Below are positions 19,213 through 28,369 of a stretch of DNA of 64,000 bases, one piece after another (position 1 is the stretch's first letter; the number at the start of each line of letters is the position of its first letter). The notes under the pieces were generated by a model. It was not told the DNA's origin, made no database searches, and saw only the letters and a program-made list of their open reading frames with translations. This DNA comes from Saprospiraceae bacterium. Lineage in GTDB: Bacteria > Bacteroidota > Bacteroidia > Chitinophagales > Saprospiraceae. The position numbers and the translations under genes were made by a program. The stretch is taken from assembly GCA_016715405.1 (NCBI GenBank), contig JADKAE010000018.1:1-64000 (forward strand), in the 5' to 3' direction.

Positions 19213-19220
19213 CAAAGATA
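19213..19220 (-). promoter_or_regulatory. -7 box TATCTTTG upstream of response regulator
   Basis: On the minus strand this reads TATCTTTG, a full match to the Bacteroidota -7 consensus TAnnTTTG, about 50 nt before the start codon at 19163. No clear TTG sits at the -33 spacing. Confidence 0.55.
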
Positions 19221-19566
19221 ACATTTTAATGTGATTGCCGGCGACGAGCGGGTTCTTTTCCTTTGCATTTGTTTTCGTATAATAACGGCTTCTACCCATT
19301 TACAAACACGGCACAATTTTTTGCCGGTAGTCCACTACGTGGTACACCAACAAAGATCTTCGTTAGAAAGAACGAATAAACACAACTACTTTAGGTCTCC
19401 ACAACCATTCTGAAGATATCTCACAAGTCAGTTTTTTTTGAAAAAAGCCGGCTTGTGAGGTATCCTCCTTCTCCTTCCTGCTTGTCGTACAGCCTACATA
19501 AGACTGAGTAAACTCGCATATTAACGGCAATTGTCCTACCTTTATCCAGCATAATAATCGAGTAGC
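19221..19566. other. Intergenic stretch with a hairpin
   Basis: No credible gene is seen between the regulator and the Omp28-like gene. The main structure is a stem at 19415-19427 (GATATCTCACAAG) pairing with 19452-19464 (CTTGTGAGGTATC, one G-T pair), whose loop holds facing T8 and A6 tracts that can extend the stem. It might be a two-way terminator or a small structured RNA. Confidence 0.5.
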
Positions 19567-21390
19567 GTGGTCGAAAATAAGCTGGTTCTTACTTTTTGGT
19601 TTTGTTTTGCAGCAATAGGATGGCTTTCCGGCCAAACGTTTGTAAGTACAACTCCGCAAAATAAAAATGCCGTACTGGAGGTATTCGGCGGCATGTACTG
19701 TATTTATTGCCCCGAAGGCAATAATATTGCCGGACAAATAGTAGAAAGCAATCCCGATGAGGTGGTGCTTATTAATGTGCACGCCGGCTCCTACGCCGTT
19801 CCCGATCCCGGCGACCCCGATCTGCGCAGCGATTATGGCGAAGCGCTGAAAAATCAAACCGGACTGGTAGGTTATCCAGCCGGCACGGTCAACCGCCTGA
19901 TTTTTCCAGGCTGGGAGCAAAACCAACCCGGCACTACCGCCATCAATCGCAGCAATTGGGCCAATGCAGTTTCTAATGTGCTGCAACAACCATCCCCAGT
20001 GAATATCGCCGCTAACGCACATTACAATGTAGTCAGCGGATTGCTCACTATCCAAATCGAACTTTACTATACAGGTAATAGTCTTTCACCTATCAATTAT
20101 CTCAACATTGCGCTTCTGCAAAGCGATATTGTAGGCCCCCAAACCGGCGCCTACCCCTATTCCACTTACAGACACGATGATATCCTTCGCGATCTGCTTA
20201 CCGGGCAATGGGGCGAACCTATTTATACCACTTCTGCCGGCTATTTTGAAGCCCGCACCTATACTTACCAGATGCCGCCCCATTTCAGAGGCGTGCCGGT
20301 GGTTCCGGCTAATATGCACCTGGCAATTTTTATCGCCGAAGGCCATCAAAACATTCTGACGGGTATTTCCGTAACCCCCGAATTCACCGTAGCTCATACC
20401 CACAATGTGAACGCACTCTCGATTACCGCCCCTGAAGTGGTGTGTGTGGAGTCGCTCTCGCCCATACTCACCCTGCGCAACGACGGCAACGCCCCGCTCA
20501 CTTCGGCCACGATCCAATACAGTATCAACGGCGGCGCTCCACAGCTATACGCCTGGTCGGGCTACCTCAGTACTTATGAAAGAGAAGATGTGGCGCTACC
20601 ATTAATTAATTTTAATTCCAATTTTTCAGATCCCAATACGCTGCTGTGCTCAGTGTACAGCCCCAATGGCCAGCAAGACGAAGATATCGGCAATAATAAC
20701 CGCACGTTTGTTTTTGAAAATGCACCGGCCTCCGCAGGTACTTCGCTTTCCCTGGAAATAAAAACCGATTTTTACGGCTACGAAATTTACTGGGAGATTA
20801 TCGATGAAGCAGGCACTGTATTTGCCAGCGGAGGCAATGAGGTGGTGGGCGCCAGCGGCGGCGGCTATAATAACGCCTCCCCCGCCGATCCCGGCGCGTA
20901 TTACAATAATCAGCTTATTATCGTACCTGTCGATTTGCCTCTAGAAGGCTGTTATACTTTCCGCATTCTCGACGCCTTCGGCGACGGCATGTGCTGTACC
21001 TATGGCAGCGGCTTTTACCGCCTTCGCGATCAGGATGGCAACTGGCTTTTCGCCGGCGGCGCTTTCGGCGCCGAACAACGACATCCCTTCCTCGCCGGCC
21101 CATGGCAGGTCACCGGCACTTCTTCCGAAACTTTCATCGCCGATGTAACGGTATCGCCAAACCCCTCGCCCAACGGCGACTGGCTGGCACAATTCGACCT
21201 ACCCACCCAGGCTACGGTGCAAGCCGCCCTTTTTACTACCAACGGCCAACTGCTGTGGCAACTGCCCGCATCCGATATGCCCGCAGGCCCCTCAGCCCTC
21301 CCTATTCAATTAACCGACGCCCCCGCAGGCATCTATATCCTGCGCCTCCTTATCGACGATAAACTAGTGGTGAGAAAGTTGGCTAAATGA
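19567..21390 (+). CDS. Omp28-related secreted protein with type IX sorting tail
   Basis: 607 residues. An N-terminal hydrophobic signal (VLTFWFCFAAIGWLSG) precedes an Omp28-like domain that has a thioredoxin-type CIYC pair near residue 46 (GGMYCIYCPEG) and GYPAGTVNR. The middle has beta-sandwich repeats (about 280-480). The C-terminus (VTVSPNPSPNGDW, then PAGIYILRL and a final KLAK) is a type A type IX secretion sorting domain, so the protein is probably exported and attached at the cell surface. The start is GTG 19567 for lack of a better codon. Its 3' end overlaps the convergent glycosyltransferase by 8 bp. Confidence 0.85.
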   Translation: MVENKLVLTFWFCFAAIGWLSGQTFVSTTPQNKNAVLEVFGGMYCIYCPEGNNIAGQIVESNPDEVVLINVHAGSYAVPDPGDPDLRSDYGEALKNQTGLVGYPAGTVNRLIFPGWEQNQPGTTAINRSNWANAVSNVLQQPSPVNIAANAHYNVVSGLLTIQIELYYTGNSLSPINYLNIALLQSDIVGPQTGAYPYSTYRHDDILRDLLTGQWGEPIYTTSAGYFEARTYTYQMPPHFRGVPVVPANMHLAIFIAEGHQNILTGISVTPEFTVAHTHNVNALSITAPEVVCVESLSPILTLRNDGNAPLTSATIQYSINGGAPQLYAWSGYLSTYEREDVALPLINFNSNFSDPNTLLCSVYSPNGQQDEDIGNNNRTFVFENAPASAGTSLSLEIKTDFYGYEIYWEIIDEAGTVFASGGNEVVGASGGGYNNASPADPGAYYNNQLIIVPVDLPLEGCYTFRILDAFGDGMCCTYGSGFYRLRDQDGNWLFAGGAFGAEQRHPFLAGPWQVTGTSSETFIADVTVSPNPSPNGDWLAQFDLPTQATVQAALFTTNGQLLWQLPASDMPAGPSALPIQLTDAPAGIYILRLLIDDKLVVRKLAK

Positions 21391-22402
21391 ATGTTGAATG
21401 TTGGATCAAACATTCAACATCAATATCCCGCATACAGCGAAAATGGCCCTTGGGGCATTTGTCATACCCGATCTTAGAACAAGGGCGGCAGGATAATCCC
21501 TTGACCTCCACACTCGTATTGCGATCTATGCCCTGGGGATAATAGGGGTACATACCAAATTCGGGCACCGTATTGCCCCAGACGGATATGATATCTTTTT
21601 GGAAAGCTGCGGCGATATGCATCAAGCCGGTATCGTGGGTGATTACCTTGGCGGCCTGCCGCACAATTGACGCCGATTGATGCAGCTTGAGTTTGCCGCA
21701 GGCATTGACCACGTGGGCGCCGCACTGCCCGGCGATCCATTCGCCCAGCTCTGCTTCATCGGGGCCGCCCAGCAATACTACCGGCAACCCGATCTTGCGA
21801 CAAATCGAGGTTATCTTATCAGGCGGGAGCCGCTTTGTAGCATGAGCGGCGCCGATTACAAAGGCCACATAAGGCAGGGGGTTCGGGATACCCGCAGCGC
21901 GCAACCAAGCTGCGGCGTCCACTTCCTGGTCGGCAGGGATGTAATAGTCCAGCCCCTTGCCGTCGTTATGCACCCCCAAAGGCGCTACGGTAGCCATATA
22001 GCGATCCACGATATGCACTGCCGGCAAGCGGTTGATACCCAGCCGCACCAGCAACCATTTTTCGAGATTTAATTTGTCGAAACTCCCCGAAGGTACCCCG
22101 CGCAAGGCCCGCTTCACCTGCCAACTACGCAGGTTGTGGTGCAGGTCGACGATATAATCGTAGCCTTCCTGCCGCAATTGGGGCAATACTTCGCCTACCT
22201 TTTTATCGATGGCGTATACTTTGCTGATACCGGGATGGGCGGCCACAACGCCCTGAAAGGCTTTTTTGGTAAGAAAATGCACTTCCGCCTGTAGCTGCTG
22301 TTTCAAACAGCGCACTACCGGTGTGGTCAATACGATGTCTCCGATGGAACTAAACCGGATTATGAGCACCTTTGGTTTGGCGCCGGCGTTTATCTGATGC
22401 AC
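21383..22402 (-). CDS. Family 9 glycosyltransferase (heptosyltransferase-like)
   Basis: 339 residues. It carries the GT9 hallmarks: N-terminal VLIIRFSSIGDIVLTTPVVRCL, FVIGAAHATKRLP in the second Rossmann half, VVLLGGPDE, and the nucleotide-sugar site ITHDTGLMHIAAAF. The family adds heptose or related sugars to lipopolysaccharide core on the cytoplasmic face of the inner membrane. The cysteine-rich C-terminus (CRPCSKIGYDKCPKGHFRC) is usual for Bacteroidota members. It stands alone here, and its last residues (QHSTFI) are encoded by an intergenic hairpin. Confidence 0.92.
   Translation of the reverse strand: MHQINAGAKPKVLIIRFSSIGDIVLTTPVVRCLKQQLQAEVHFLTKKAFQGVVAAHPGISKVYAIDKKVGEVLPQLRQEGYDYIVDLHHNLRSWQVKRALRGVPSGSFDKLNLEKWLLVRLGINRLPAVHIVDRYMATVAPLGVHNDGKGLDYYIPADQEVDAAAWLRAAGIPNPLPYVAFVIGAAHATKRLPPDKITSICRKIGLPVVLLGGPDEAELGEWIAGQCGAHVVNACGKLKLHQSASIVRQAAKVITHDTGLMHIAAAFQKDIISVWGNTVPEFGMYPYYPQGIDRNTSVEVKGLSCRPCSKIGYDKCPKGHFRCMRDIDVECLIQHSTFI
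21391..21420. terminator. 12-bp perfect hairpin between convergent genes
   Basis: ATGTTGAATGTT (21391-21402), loop GGATCA, AACATTCAACAT (21409-21420). The arm contains the tandem heptamer GAATGTT twice. It overlaps the 3' end of the glycosyltransferase and follows the Omp28-like stop, so it could end both transcripts, although there is no strong T tract. Confidence 0.55.
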
Positions 22403-22436
22403 TTGTGGAGGACTTTGGGACTATTGGACAAAAAAA

Positions 22437-22463
22437 GTCGCACTGACGAAGTGCGACCCTTTT
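22437..22463 (+). terminator. Hairpin with flanking A and T tracts
   Basis: GTCGCAC (22437-22443), loop TGACGAA, GTGCGAC (22451-22457), preceded by A6 and followed by CCTTTTC. It has terminator form on the plus strand, though no plus-strand gene ends here. It precedes copy A of the ATAATCCCATGAA motif. Confidence 0.5.
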
Positions 22464-22523
22464 CTATAATCCCATGAACATATCCAAAATAAATAATCGT
22501 TGAAAAAAATGTCCGTCCGTTTC

Positions 22524-22555
22524 TTGGAAATTGACAAACATTTAGTCTATCTTCG
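22524..22555 (+). promoter_or_regulatory. Promoter TTG-N21-TATCTTCG
   Basis: TTG at 22524-22526, 21-nt spacer, TATCTTCG at 22548-22555, one mismatch from TAnnTTTG. There is no protein gene downstream before the terminator at 22653. Confidence 0.5.
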
Positions 22556-22559
22556 CCAC

Positions 22560-22681
22560 ATCAACCGGGAAATACTATCCACACACGGTTATTTAACAAA
22601 TTGTAATCTTAAGCTTTGACAACATAATCCCATGAATGTGACCTAATCGAGAGGCGGATCTTCAGTCCGCCTTTTTTTTTT
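22560..22681 (+). ncRNA. Candidate small RNA of about 120 nt
   Basis: Bounded by the promoter at 22524-22555 and by a textbook terminator: GGCGGA (22653-22658), loop TCTTCAG, TCCGCC (22666-22671), then ten T (22672-22681). The only open frame inside is MNVT. I cannot match it to a known RNA family by eye. It may be a small RNA or a leader that ends early. Confidence 0.4.
22653..22681 (+). terminator. Rho-independent terminator
   Basis: A 6-bp GC-rich stem with a 7-nt loop followed by ten T residues, the clearest intrinsic terminator in the window. Confidence 0.8.
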
Positions 22682-23059
22682 GGTGCTGTGACGAAGCATC
22701 GTATCTTTCAGGGAATCTTTGTCGGGATAGTTGTAATTCGTCCCGAGCGAACTCGGGACGACTTACCACCAACAAACTATAATCCCATGAACATATTCAA
22801 ATTTGTTTGCCAGTCCTTTTAACCAGCTTTTTTCTTTCCTCCTCTATTTCTCACTGATCACGATACAAAGATGCAACACAGATTTGCTCAATTCAAAGAC
22901 AAAAATAAGTCGTTGTGAATTTTTTTTTGATGTTTGATGTTTGATGTTTGATGTTTAATTAGCTATATATTAATCACTTGTGTTTGTATAATTTTAAATA
23001 ATAAGTCTTCGATTGTGAATTTTTATATTATTTTTAGGTACTAAAACTGGAAAAAAAGA
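22682..23059. other. Rest of the gene-free stretch before the nitrilase gene
   Basis: Holds a 9-bp stem CGTCCCGAG (22739-22747) with CGAA loop pairing to CTCGGGACG (22752-22760), copy C of the ATG motif, and a tandem of GATGTTT heptamers at 22929-22957. The last 100 bp are very AT-rich. No coding region is supported. Confidence 0.55.
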
Positions 23060-24040
23060 TTAAAAAAAGTTTTTTGGAACGGTATTTATGGGTGAGAATA
23101 CGGTCTGCCGGGCATAAACTTCTTTGCGCCGGTCGCGGCTATTCCGCACCGTGCCGTGATGGCGCAGGCGGGTGAGCAACTCGGGATGTACATCTGCATA
23201 GATGACAGCCTGGGTATTTGGAGGAGCTTCGGCCAGGATACCGCCGGCGGGAAAACCATGATCACAGGGGGTGTAAATGCCCGATTGGGCATACTGGAAT
23301 TCAATGGCGGGTACTTCGGGCATGTTGCCCGTGCACCCGGCCGTGGCCACATAACATTCGCCATACACAGCCAGTGCCTGCGCGCTGTGTCTCACACGCC
23401 AATGGCCGTGTTCTGATTCGGTAGAATAAGGCACAAAAGCCAGGAGGCAGCCTGCATCCGCACAAAGACGCCCCAACTCGGGAAATTCTACGTCGTAGCA
23501 TATAAGTATGGCCATGCGGCCCATGTCGGTTTCAAAAATCCCGGGATCATGGCCTGCCGATATCTGCATGACGTCTACTTCGTATGGAGTAAGGTGTATT
23601 TTGTGGTAGCTATCCAGCCTGCCGTCGCGATGACACAGCAAAGCCGTATTGTATAAGGCGTCGTGCTCCATAATGGGCATGCTGCCGGCGACAATGTTGA
23701 CTTTGTATTTGACAGCCATCGCCACGCAACGCGCGATAATAGGCTCGCTGAAATCAGCCAGTTGCCGCATGCCGTGCGCCACATCGGGCACCGGCGGGGC
23801 TTCGGCGCCGTATATCTCCTCGGGAGTCAAGGTCGAATAGAAGTGCTGCCGGTATTCCCGGTGTTCGTCAAACAAGGCGAGCAGCGGAAGCGTAAAATAT
23901 TCGGGAAACAACACGAAGTCGGCGCCGGACTCAGCCAATGCCCGCACTTCCGACTCCATCTTCCAAAAAAAAGCCTGCAGGTTTTCCATGTGTTCCATGT
24001 GCCACTGCACGACTCCTATCCTGATGTGGGTTTGTTTCAA
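23060..24040 (-). CDS. Carbon-nitrogen hydrolase (nitrilase superfamily)
   Basis: About 326 residues, cytoplasmic amidase-fold enzyme. The catalytic triad is visible: Glu in LFPEYFTLP, Lys in YHKIHLTPYE, Cys in LICYDVEFPE. The specificity is unknown; the family includes amidases, nitrilases and carbamoylases. The frame is open to 24106, but homology begins near IRIGVVQW and the upstream part lies in glgE, so a TTG at 24040, 2 nt after the glgE stop, is the best start. Tight spacing suggests cotranscription with glgE. The 3' end runs into an AT-rich stretch. Confidence 0.87.
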   Translation of the reverse strand: MKQTHIRIGVVQWHMEHMENLQAFFWKMESEVRALAESGADFVLFPEYFTLPLLALFDEHREYRQHFYSTLTPEEIYGAEAPPVPDVAHGMRQLADFSEPIIARCVAMAVKYKVNIVAGSMPIMEHDALYNTALLCHRDGRLDSYHKIHLTPYEVDVMQISAGHDPGIFETDMGRMAILICYDVEFPELGRLCADAGCLLAFVPYSTESEHGHWRVRHSAQALAVYGECYVATAGCTGNMPEVPAIEFQYAQSGIYTPCDHGFPAGGILAEAPPNTQAVIYADVHPELLTRLRHHGTVRNSRDRRKEVYARQTVFSPINTVPKNFF

Positions 24041-24042
24041 TG

Positions 24043-25982
24043 TTACAGATGTACCTTTAAAATGTGAATGGGATGTTTGTCGGGATTTAACTCCACGTAA
24101 TTCCAATCGTTGAACCAGTAATAGCTCTCATTAGTCAACAAATCTGTGACCCTAAGGTTGACCCTGCCCGTCAGGTTGAGCAATTGCTTGGGCACTTCTA
24201 CATAACCCGACTGCGTGAAGGCGGTATCGAACGATGCGATACACCATATGATATTGTCGAGGTTTTCGGTGACTTTGATATAACTCATCAACTGCTCGTT
24301 GTCGGTGCGGGTAAACTGGATGTTCCAGGTGGTTTGCATCGCCGCATTTTCTTTCCTGATCTGGTTGAGGTTTGTGATCAGGTCGGTGAGGCGGTTGCGC
24401 AGGTTCCAGTCGTAGTGGCGCAGTTCGTATTTCTCGGAATTGAAGTATTCTTCTTTTCCGTTGGCATTACCCGTGTTTTCCATAAACTCGTAAGCCGGGC
24501 CGTAGAGGCCGTAATTGGACGATAAAGTAGCGGCCATGGCTACCCGCAAGGCAAAAACATTGGCAGTTGCGCCCATGAGTTCATAGGGAAGTATGTCGGG
24601 GGTATTGGGCCAGAAGTTAGGCCGGAAATACTCGCGCAATTCGGTGGTGGTTAGCTCGGTCAGGTATTCTTCCATCTCGCGGCGGTTGGTGCGCCAGGCG
24701 AAATAGCTGTACGACTGCGTAAAGCCCACCTTGGCCAGCTCTGCCATCACTTTGGGGCGCGTGAAGGCCTCCGACAGGAAGATGGTATCGGGGTATGCGG
24801 CCTGCACTTCGGCGATAAACCACTCCCAGAACGGAAAAGGTTTGGTGTGCGGGTTGTCTACGCGGAAAATGCGTACACCGGCTTCGCACCAGTAAATAGC
24901 GATGCTTTTGAGTTCGTTCCAGAGGTTTTCCCAGTCGTCGGTCTCAAAATTGATCGGCACAATGTCCTGGTATTTTTTCGGCGGATTTTCGGCATAGGCT
25001 ACGGTGCCGTCGGGGCGCCACAGGAACCATTCCGGGTGTTCTTTGATATAGGGATGGTCGGGGGCACATTGCAGGGCCAGGTCGAAGGCGATTTCTATGC
25101 CCACTTTCTGGGCTTCTTTGATGAGGTGTTTGTAGTCGTCGAGCGTGCCCAATTCGGGATGTACGGCCTTGTGGCCGCCTTCGTCGCTGCCGATAGCCCA
25201 GGGTGAACCGGGTTCGCCGGGTTCGGCGTTGGTTGAGTTGTTCTTGCCCTTGCGACTCATTTTGCCAATAGGGTGAATGGGCGGCAAATACAATACGTCG
25301 AATCCCATTTCTACCAGTCGCGGCAGCAGTCGCTCGCAATCTTTGAAGGTGCCGTGTTTGCCTTCTTCAGCTGAGGCCGAGCGCGGAAAAACTCGTACCA
25401 GGCGCTGAACAATTCTTTTTCGCGGCCTACGCGCACCACGAGGTGGCGGTCGTAAGTGGTCACGTGTTGCCGCAGGGGGCGCTCGTGGGCGAGCTGGGCG
25501 AAGTCTTCGCTCAGCACGGTATTGACCGCCGTATCGTATTGGGTTTCGTCTTCGAACAGGGCCGCCGATTTGAGCAATTTGGCGGCTTCCGTTTTGTTAT
25601 AATTCGCAGCAGCCTTGCGCAGCAATGAGGCGCCGATGAGCAACTCGGTCTGCATTTGCTGCCCGTCGTCAAATTTTTTGTGGAAGCCTTTTAGCCAGGT
25701 GGCGAGGTGATCTACCCAGGCCTCTATTTTATAATGGTAATAACCGTGTTTTTCTACTTTGAAGCCGGCGGTCCACACGTCGTTGGTATGGTCTTGCATA
25801 AATACCGACGACCAGCTTTTGTCGTCGTCGTGCTTGTACAGCAAGGCCGCGCGGATGACGTCGTGGCCGTCAGAGAAGATGTCAGCCGTTACGTCTACGC
25901 TTTCTCCGGGCGTGCGTTTGATAAAAAAACGGCCATTGTCAATTTCAGGTTTTACATGCTCGATAACGACGCGGTGTCTCAT
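24043..25982 (-). CDS. glgE: Maltose-1-phosphate maltosyltransferase, frameshifted
   Basis: GH13 enzyme that extends alpha-1,4-glucan using maltose 1-phosphate. The first frame (from 25982) has the N-terminal beta domain and helical region and ends shortly after WYEFF. The second begins just before MGFDVLYLPPIHPIG and has FRVDNPHTKPFPFWEW with the catalytic Asp, FLSEAFTRPKVM with the catalytic Glu, and YFAWRTNRREMEEYL, all typical of GlgE rather than alpha-amylase. One extra base at the GG of 25385-25386 gives FFPRSASAEEGKHGTF and a single 646-residue protein, the family length. No treS, pep2 or glgB is nearby. It is followed by the nitrilase-family gene. Confidence 0.93.
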
Positions 25983-26040
25983 TGCCTCTCTATGGTTTTA
26001 TTCGTGGGCAATATTAAGGATAAATGCGCAAATCTCGCAT

Positions 26041-28248
26041 TCACACTGCCAATAAACCGATGGCGTGTAAACGATCCCACCATTTTTCATACCAATAATC
26101 CTCAAAACCGGTCAAACCGGCTGCTTCGTAGTCAGCCTGGACCTGCTGAAAGGTCAGAGTTTCCCGGCTGGAAACGGTTAACCAGGGCAATATGCCGGCC
26201 AGCCAGCGGCCCTGGTTTTCTTCCAACTGAAGTACCAGGGTTTCTTTTTTGGCGTGAAAGGTCAACTCAACCAGGGACAGGGTTTTTCCTTTTTTTGTTT
26301 TTGTAAAATAATGCACCAGCGGCTGGGGGCCCAACCATACGATACGCGCTAAAGGTTTTACGAATACGTCGGGGTCGACCGCTAATACCGATTCGATATG
26401 GCCTTTGGCCACCTGTGTACGAGGCACTTTGAAGTCGAACCAGTCGTACAAAGGATAATCCAGGCCGATGCCGTGCATGAAATTGAGTAGCGATTTTTTG
26501 AGCCCGAAGCTGAATTTTTCGTGCTCGGCGCCCTGTGGGTCGATATGCACGATGTCGTTGTTGGCAAAGCTGCCGAGGCTGTCGTCGGCTTTGCGCACGC
26601 CGAATTTGTCGGGGTAGAGTCCCACCGGACTGTGGGCGGTCATGGCAAACTGGTGCCAGAAAGCCGATTGCAGGATGCCGGCCTCGAACATCTGCCGTAC
26701 GATTTCGAGCGAATCAATGGTTTCCTGGGCGGTTTGGGTGGGAAAGCCGTACATGAGGTAGGCATGGGTCATGATACCCGATTCGGTGAAGTTGCGGGTT
26801 ACCTGCGCCACCTGGGCCACCGTCACGCCTTTATCTATAAGTTTCAATAGCCGGTCGGAGGCTACTTCGAGGCCGCCGGTCACGGCGATGCAGCCGGAGG
26901 CTTTGAGCAGCATGCATAGGTCGCGGGTAAAGCTTTTTTCAAAGCGGATGTTGGTCCACCAGCTCACGCTGAGTTTTCGCCGCAGAATTTCGAGCGCCAG
27001 CGCGCGCATGAGCGCGGGCGGCGACGCTTCGTCTACAAAATGAAAGCCGTTTTCGCCGGTCTGGGCGATCATTTCTTCCATGCGATCGCAGAGCAGCCCG
27101 GCGGCCACGGGTTCGTATAACTTGATATAGTCGAGCGAGATATCGCAAAAGGTGCATTTGCCCCAGTAGCAGCCGTGGGCCATGGTGAGTTTGTTCCACC
27201 TGCCGTCGCTCCACATGCGGTGCATGGGGTTGGCGATTTCGAGCACGGAGATGTACTTGTCGAGTGGCAGGTCGCTGTAATCGGGCGTGCCGGTTTCCGA
27301 TTGTGGATAGTCTTTTGTAAAGCTGTTGTTGAGGTAGTCTACTTTGCCGTCCAGCAGCACAAAAGTGCGTTTGAGCAATTCCACCGGGCGTTTGCCTTCG
27401 ATATGTTCTACCAGGTTTTCAATGGGCGCTTCGCCGTCGTCGAGGGTGATGAAGTCGAAAAATTCAAACACCCGCGAGTCGGATAGCGAGCGCAATTCGG
27501 TATTGGCAAAGCCGCCGCCCATGGCGGTTTTTACCTCGGGATAATGTGTTTTGATCCACTGCGCACAGCGAAAAGCGCTGTACAGGTTTCCCGGAAACGG
27601 CCCGGAGATACATACCATCCGCGGTTGTATCACGGCTATGCGGGCTTCCAGGATCTCCGCAAGCAAGGTGTCGATATAGGTAAAGGGTTGGTGCAGGGCG
27701 GCGTACAACTCATCGAAGCTGTTGGCCGAGCGGCCCAGTCGTTCGGCATAGCGGCTAAAGCCGAAGTGTTCGTCGACGCATTCGGTGATAAGATCCGAGA
27801 GGTCTTCGAGGTACAAGGTAGCGAGGTGTTTGGCTTTGTCCTGCACGCCCATGGAGCCGAAAGCCCATTCCAGGTCGTCCAGTTGTTCAAAGCGGGAAGC
27901 CTCGGGCAAAAAGTCTTCCTGGCAGATCAGGTGGGCCAAGGTGGGGTTTTTGCCTTGTAAAAAGGAGATCACCGCGTCGATGGTATGGATGTAGTGCTCC
28001 CGGAGGGCGATGATACGCCGGGCGTTGTCAGATTGCCGACCGCCGACCGCCGACTGCCCTTCCAGTCCGGCAAAAAGCTTCGTCAGCCCTTCTCTTGTAA
28101 ACAGAGATAAGATCACTTCGATACCCAGATCGGCTTGTTGCGAAGAAATTTTTTTAGTATTTAAAAATCCCTTCAAATAAGCCGTAGCGGGATACGGCGT
28201 ATTTAATTGTGTAAATGGCGGCGTGATCAAAAAAAGGGTTGCTGGCAT
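26041..28248 (-). CDS. B12-binding-type radical SAM protein
   Basis: About 735 residues from ATG 28248 (MPATLFLITPPFTQLN); the frame extends further up but homology starts here. The N-terminal half resembles a cobalamin-binding region (ISGPFPGNLYSAF, then MGGGFANTEL), though the usual DxHxxG motif is not evident. The radical SAM cluster motif is CYWGKCTFC, followed by FVDEASPP and GGLEVASDRLL. The family performs radical methylation or rearrangement; the substrate is unknown. A run of GTCGGCG heptamers (28035-28058) is read in frame as AVGGRQS inside the N-terminal half, which looks like an inserted repeat. It is a single gene between glgE and the small secreted protein. Confidence 0.85.
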   Translation of the reverse strand: MPATLFLITPPFTQLNTPYPATAYLKGFLNTKKISSQQADLGIEVILSLFTREGLTKLFAGLEGQSAVGGRQSDNARRIIALREHYIHTIDAVISFLQGKNPTLAHLICQEDFLPEASRFEQLDDLEWAFGSMGVQDKAKHLATLYLEDLSDLITECVDEHFGFSRYAERLGRSANSFDELYAALHQPFTYIDTLLAEILEARIAVIQPRMVCISGPFPGNLYSAFRCAQWIKTHYPEVKTAMGGGFANTELRSLSDSRVFEFFDFITLDDGEAPIENLVEHIEGKRPVELLKRTFVLLDGKVDYLNNSFTKDYPQSETGTPDYSDLPLDKYISVLEIANPMHRMWSDGRWNKLTMAHGCYWGKCTFCDISLDYIKLYEPVAAGLLCDRMEEMIAQTGENGFHFVDEASPPALMRALALEILRRKLSVSWWTNIRFEKSFTRDLCMLLKASGCIAVTGGLEVASDRLLKLIDKGVTVAQVAQVTRNFTESGIMTHAYLMYGFPTQTAQETIDSLEIVRQMFEAGILQSAFWHQFAMTAHSPVGLYPDKFGVRKADDSLGSFANNDIVHIDPQGAEHEKFSFGLKKSLLNFMHGIGLDYPLYDWFDFKVPRTQVAKGHIESVLAVDPDVFVKPLARIVWLGPQPLVHYFTKTKKGKTLSLVELTFHAKKETLVLQLEENQGRWLAGILPWLTVSSRETLTFQQVQADYEAAGLTGFEDYWYEKWWDRLHAIGLLAV
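28035..28058. repeat. GTCGGCG heptamer tandem inside a coding region
   Basis: Three heptamer units (plus strand GCCGACC, GCCGACC, GCCGACT) within the radical SAM gene. The reading frame stays open because the insertion is a multiple of three or was selected to be so. Confidence 0.65.
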
Positions 28249-28313
28249 AACGTACAAAGTAACATTATTCTGTGCGGGAATCCAAGCAGGAACCGCCTCA
28301 AGAAAAAAACCAG

Positions 28314-28344
28314 TTGACAAGCGTCGCAAAAAGTCGTAAATTTG
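28314..28344 (+). promoter_or_regulatory. Promoter TTG-N20-TAAATTTG
   Basis: TTG at 28314-28316, 20-nt spacer and TAAATTTG at 28337-28344: a complete match to the Bacteroidota promoter. The transcript would start about 20 nt before the start codon at 28370. An AAGGAGG Shine-Dalgarno-like sequence lies just before that codon, unusual in this phylum. Confidence 0.75.
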
Positions 28345-28369
28345 GAATGTATCAAAAAAGGAGGCGCCT

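Larger units (their letters stand above)
22464..22800 (+). repeat. Three copies of ATAATCCCATGAA, each with an ATG
   Basis: Copy A at 22466 and copy C at 22779 share ATAATCCCATGAACATAT; copy B at 22624 keeps ATAATCCCATGAA. Each includes an ATG (22474, 22632, 22787) opening a very short frame: MNISKINNR, MNVT and MNIFKFVCQSF. Copies A and C are preceded by perfect GC-rich hairpins. No function is known to me. Confidence 0.55.

Noticed and set aside
19363..20055. Minus-strand frame of 230 codons overlapping the Omp28-like gene
   Set aside because: Antisense to a gene with signal peptide and sorting domain; no recognisable motif.
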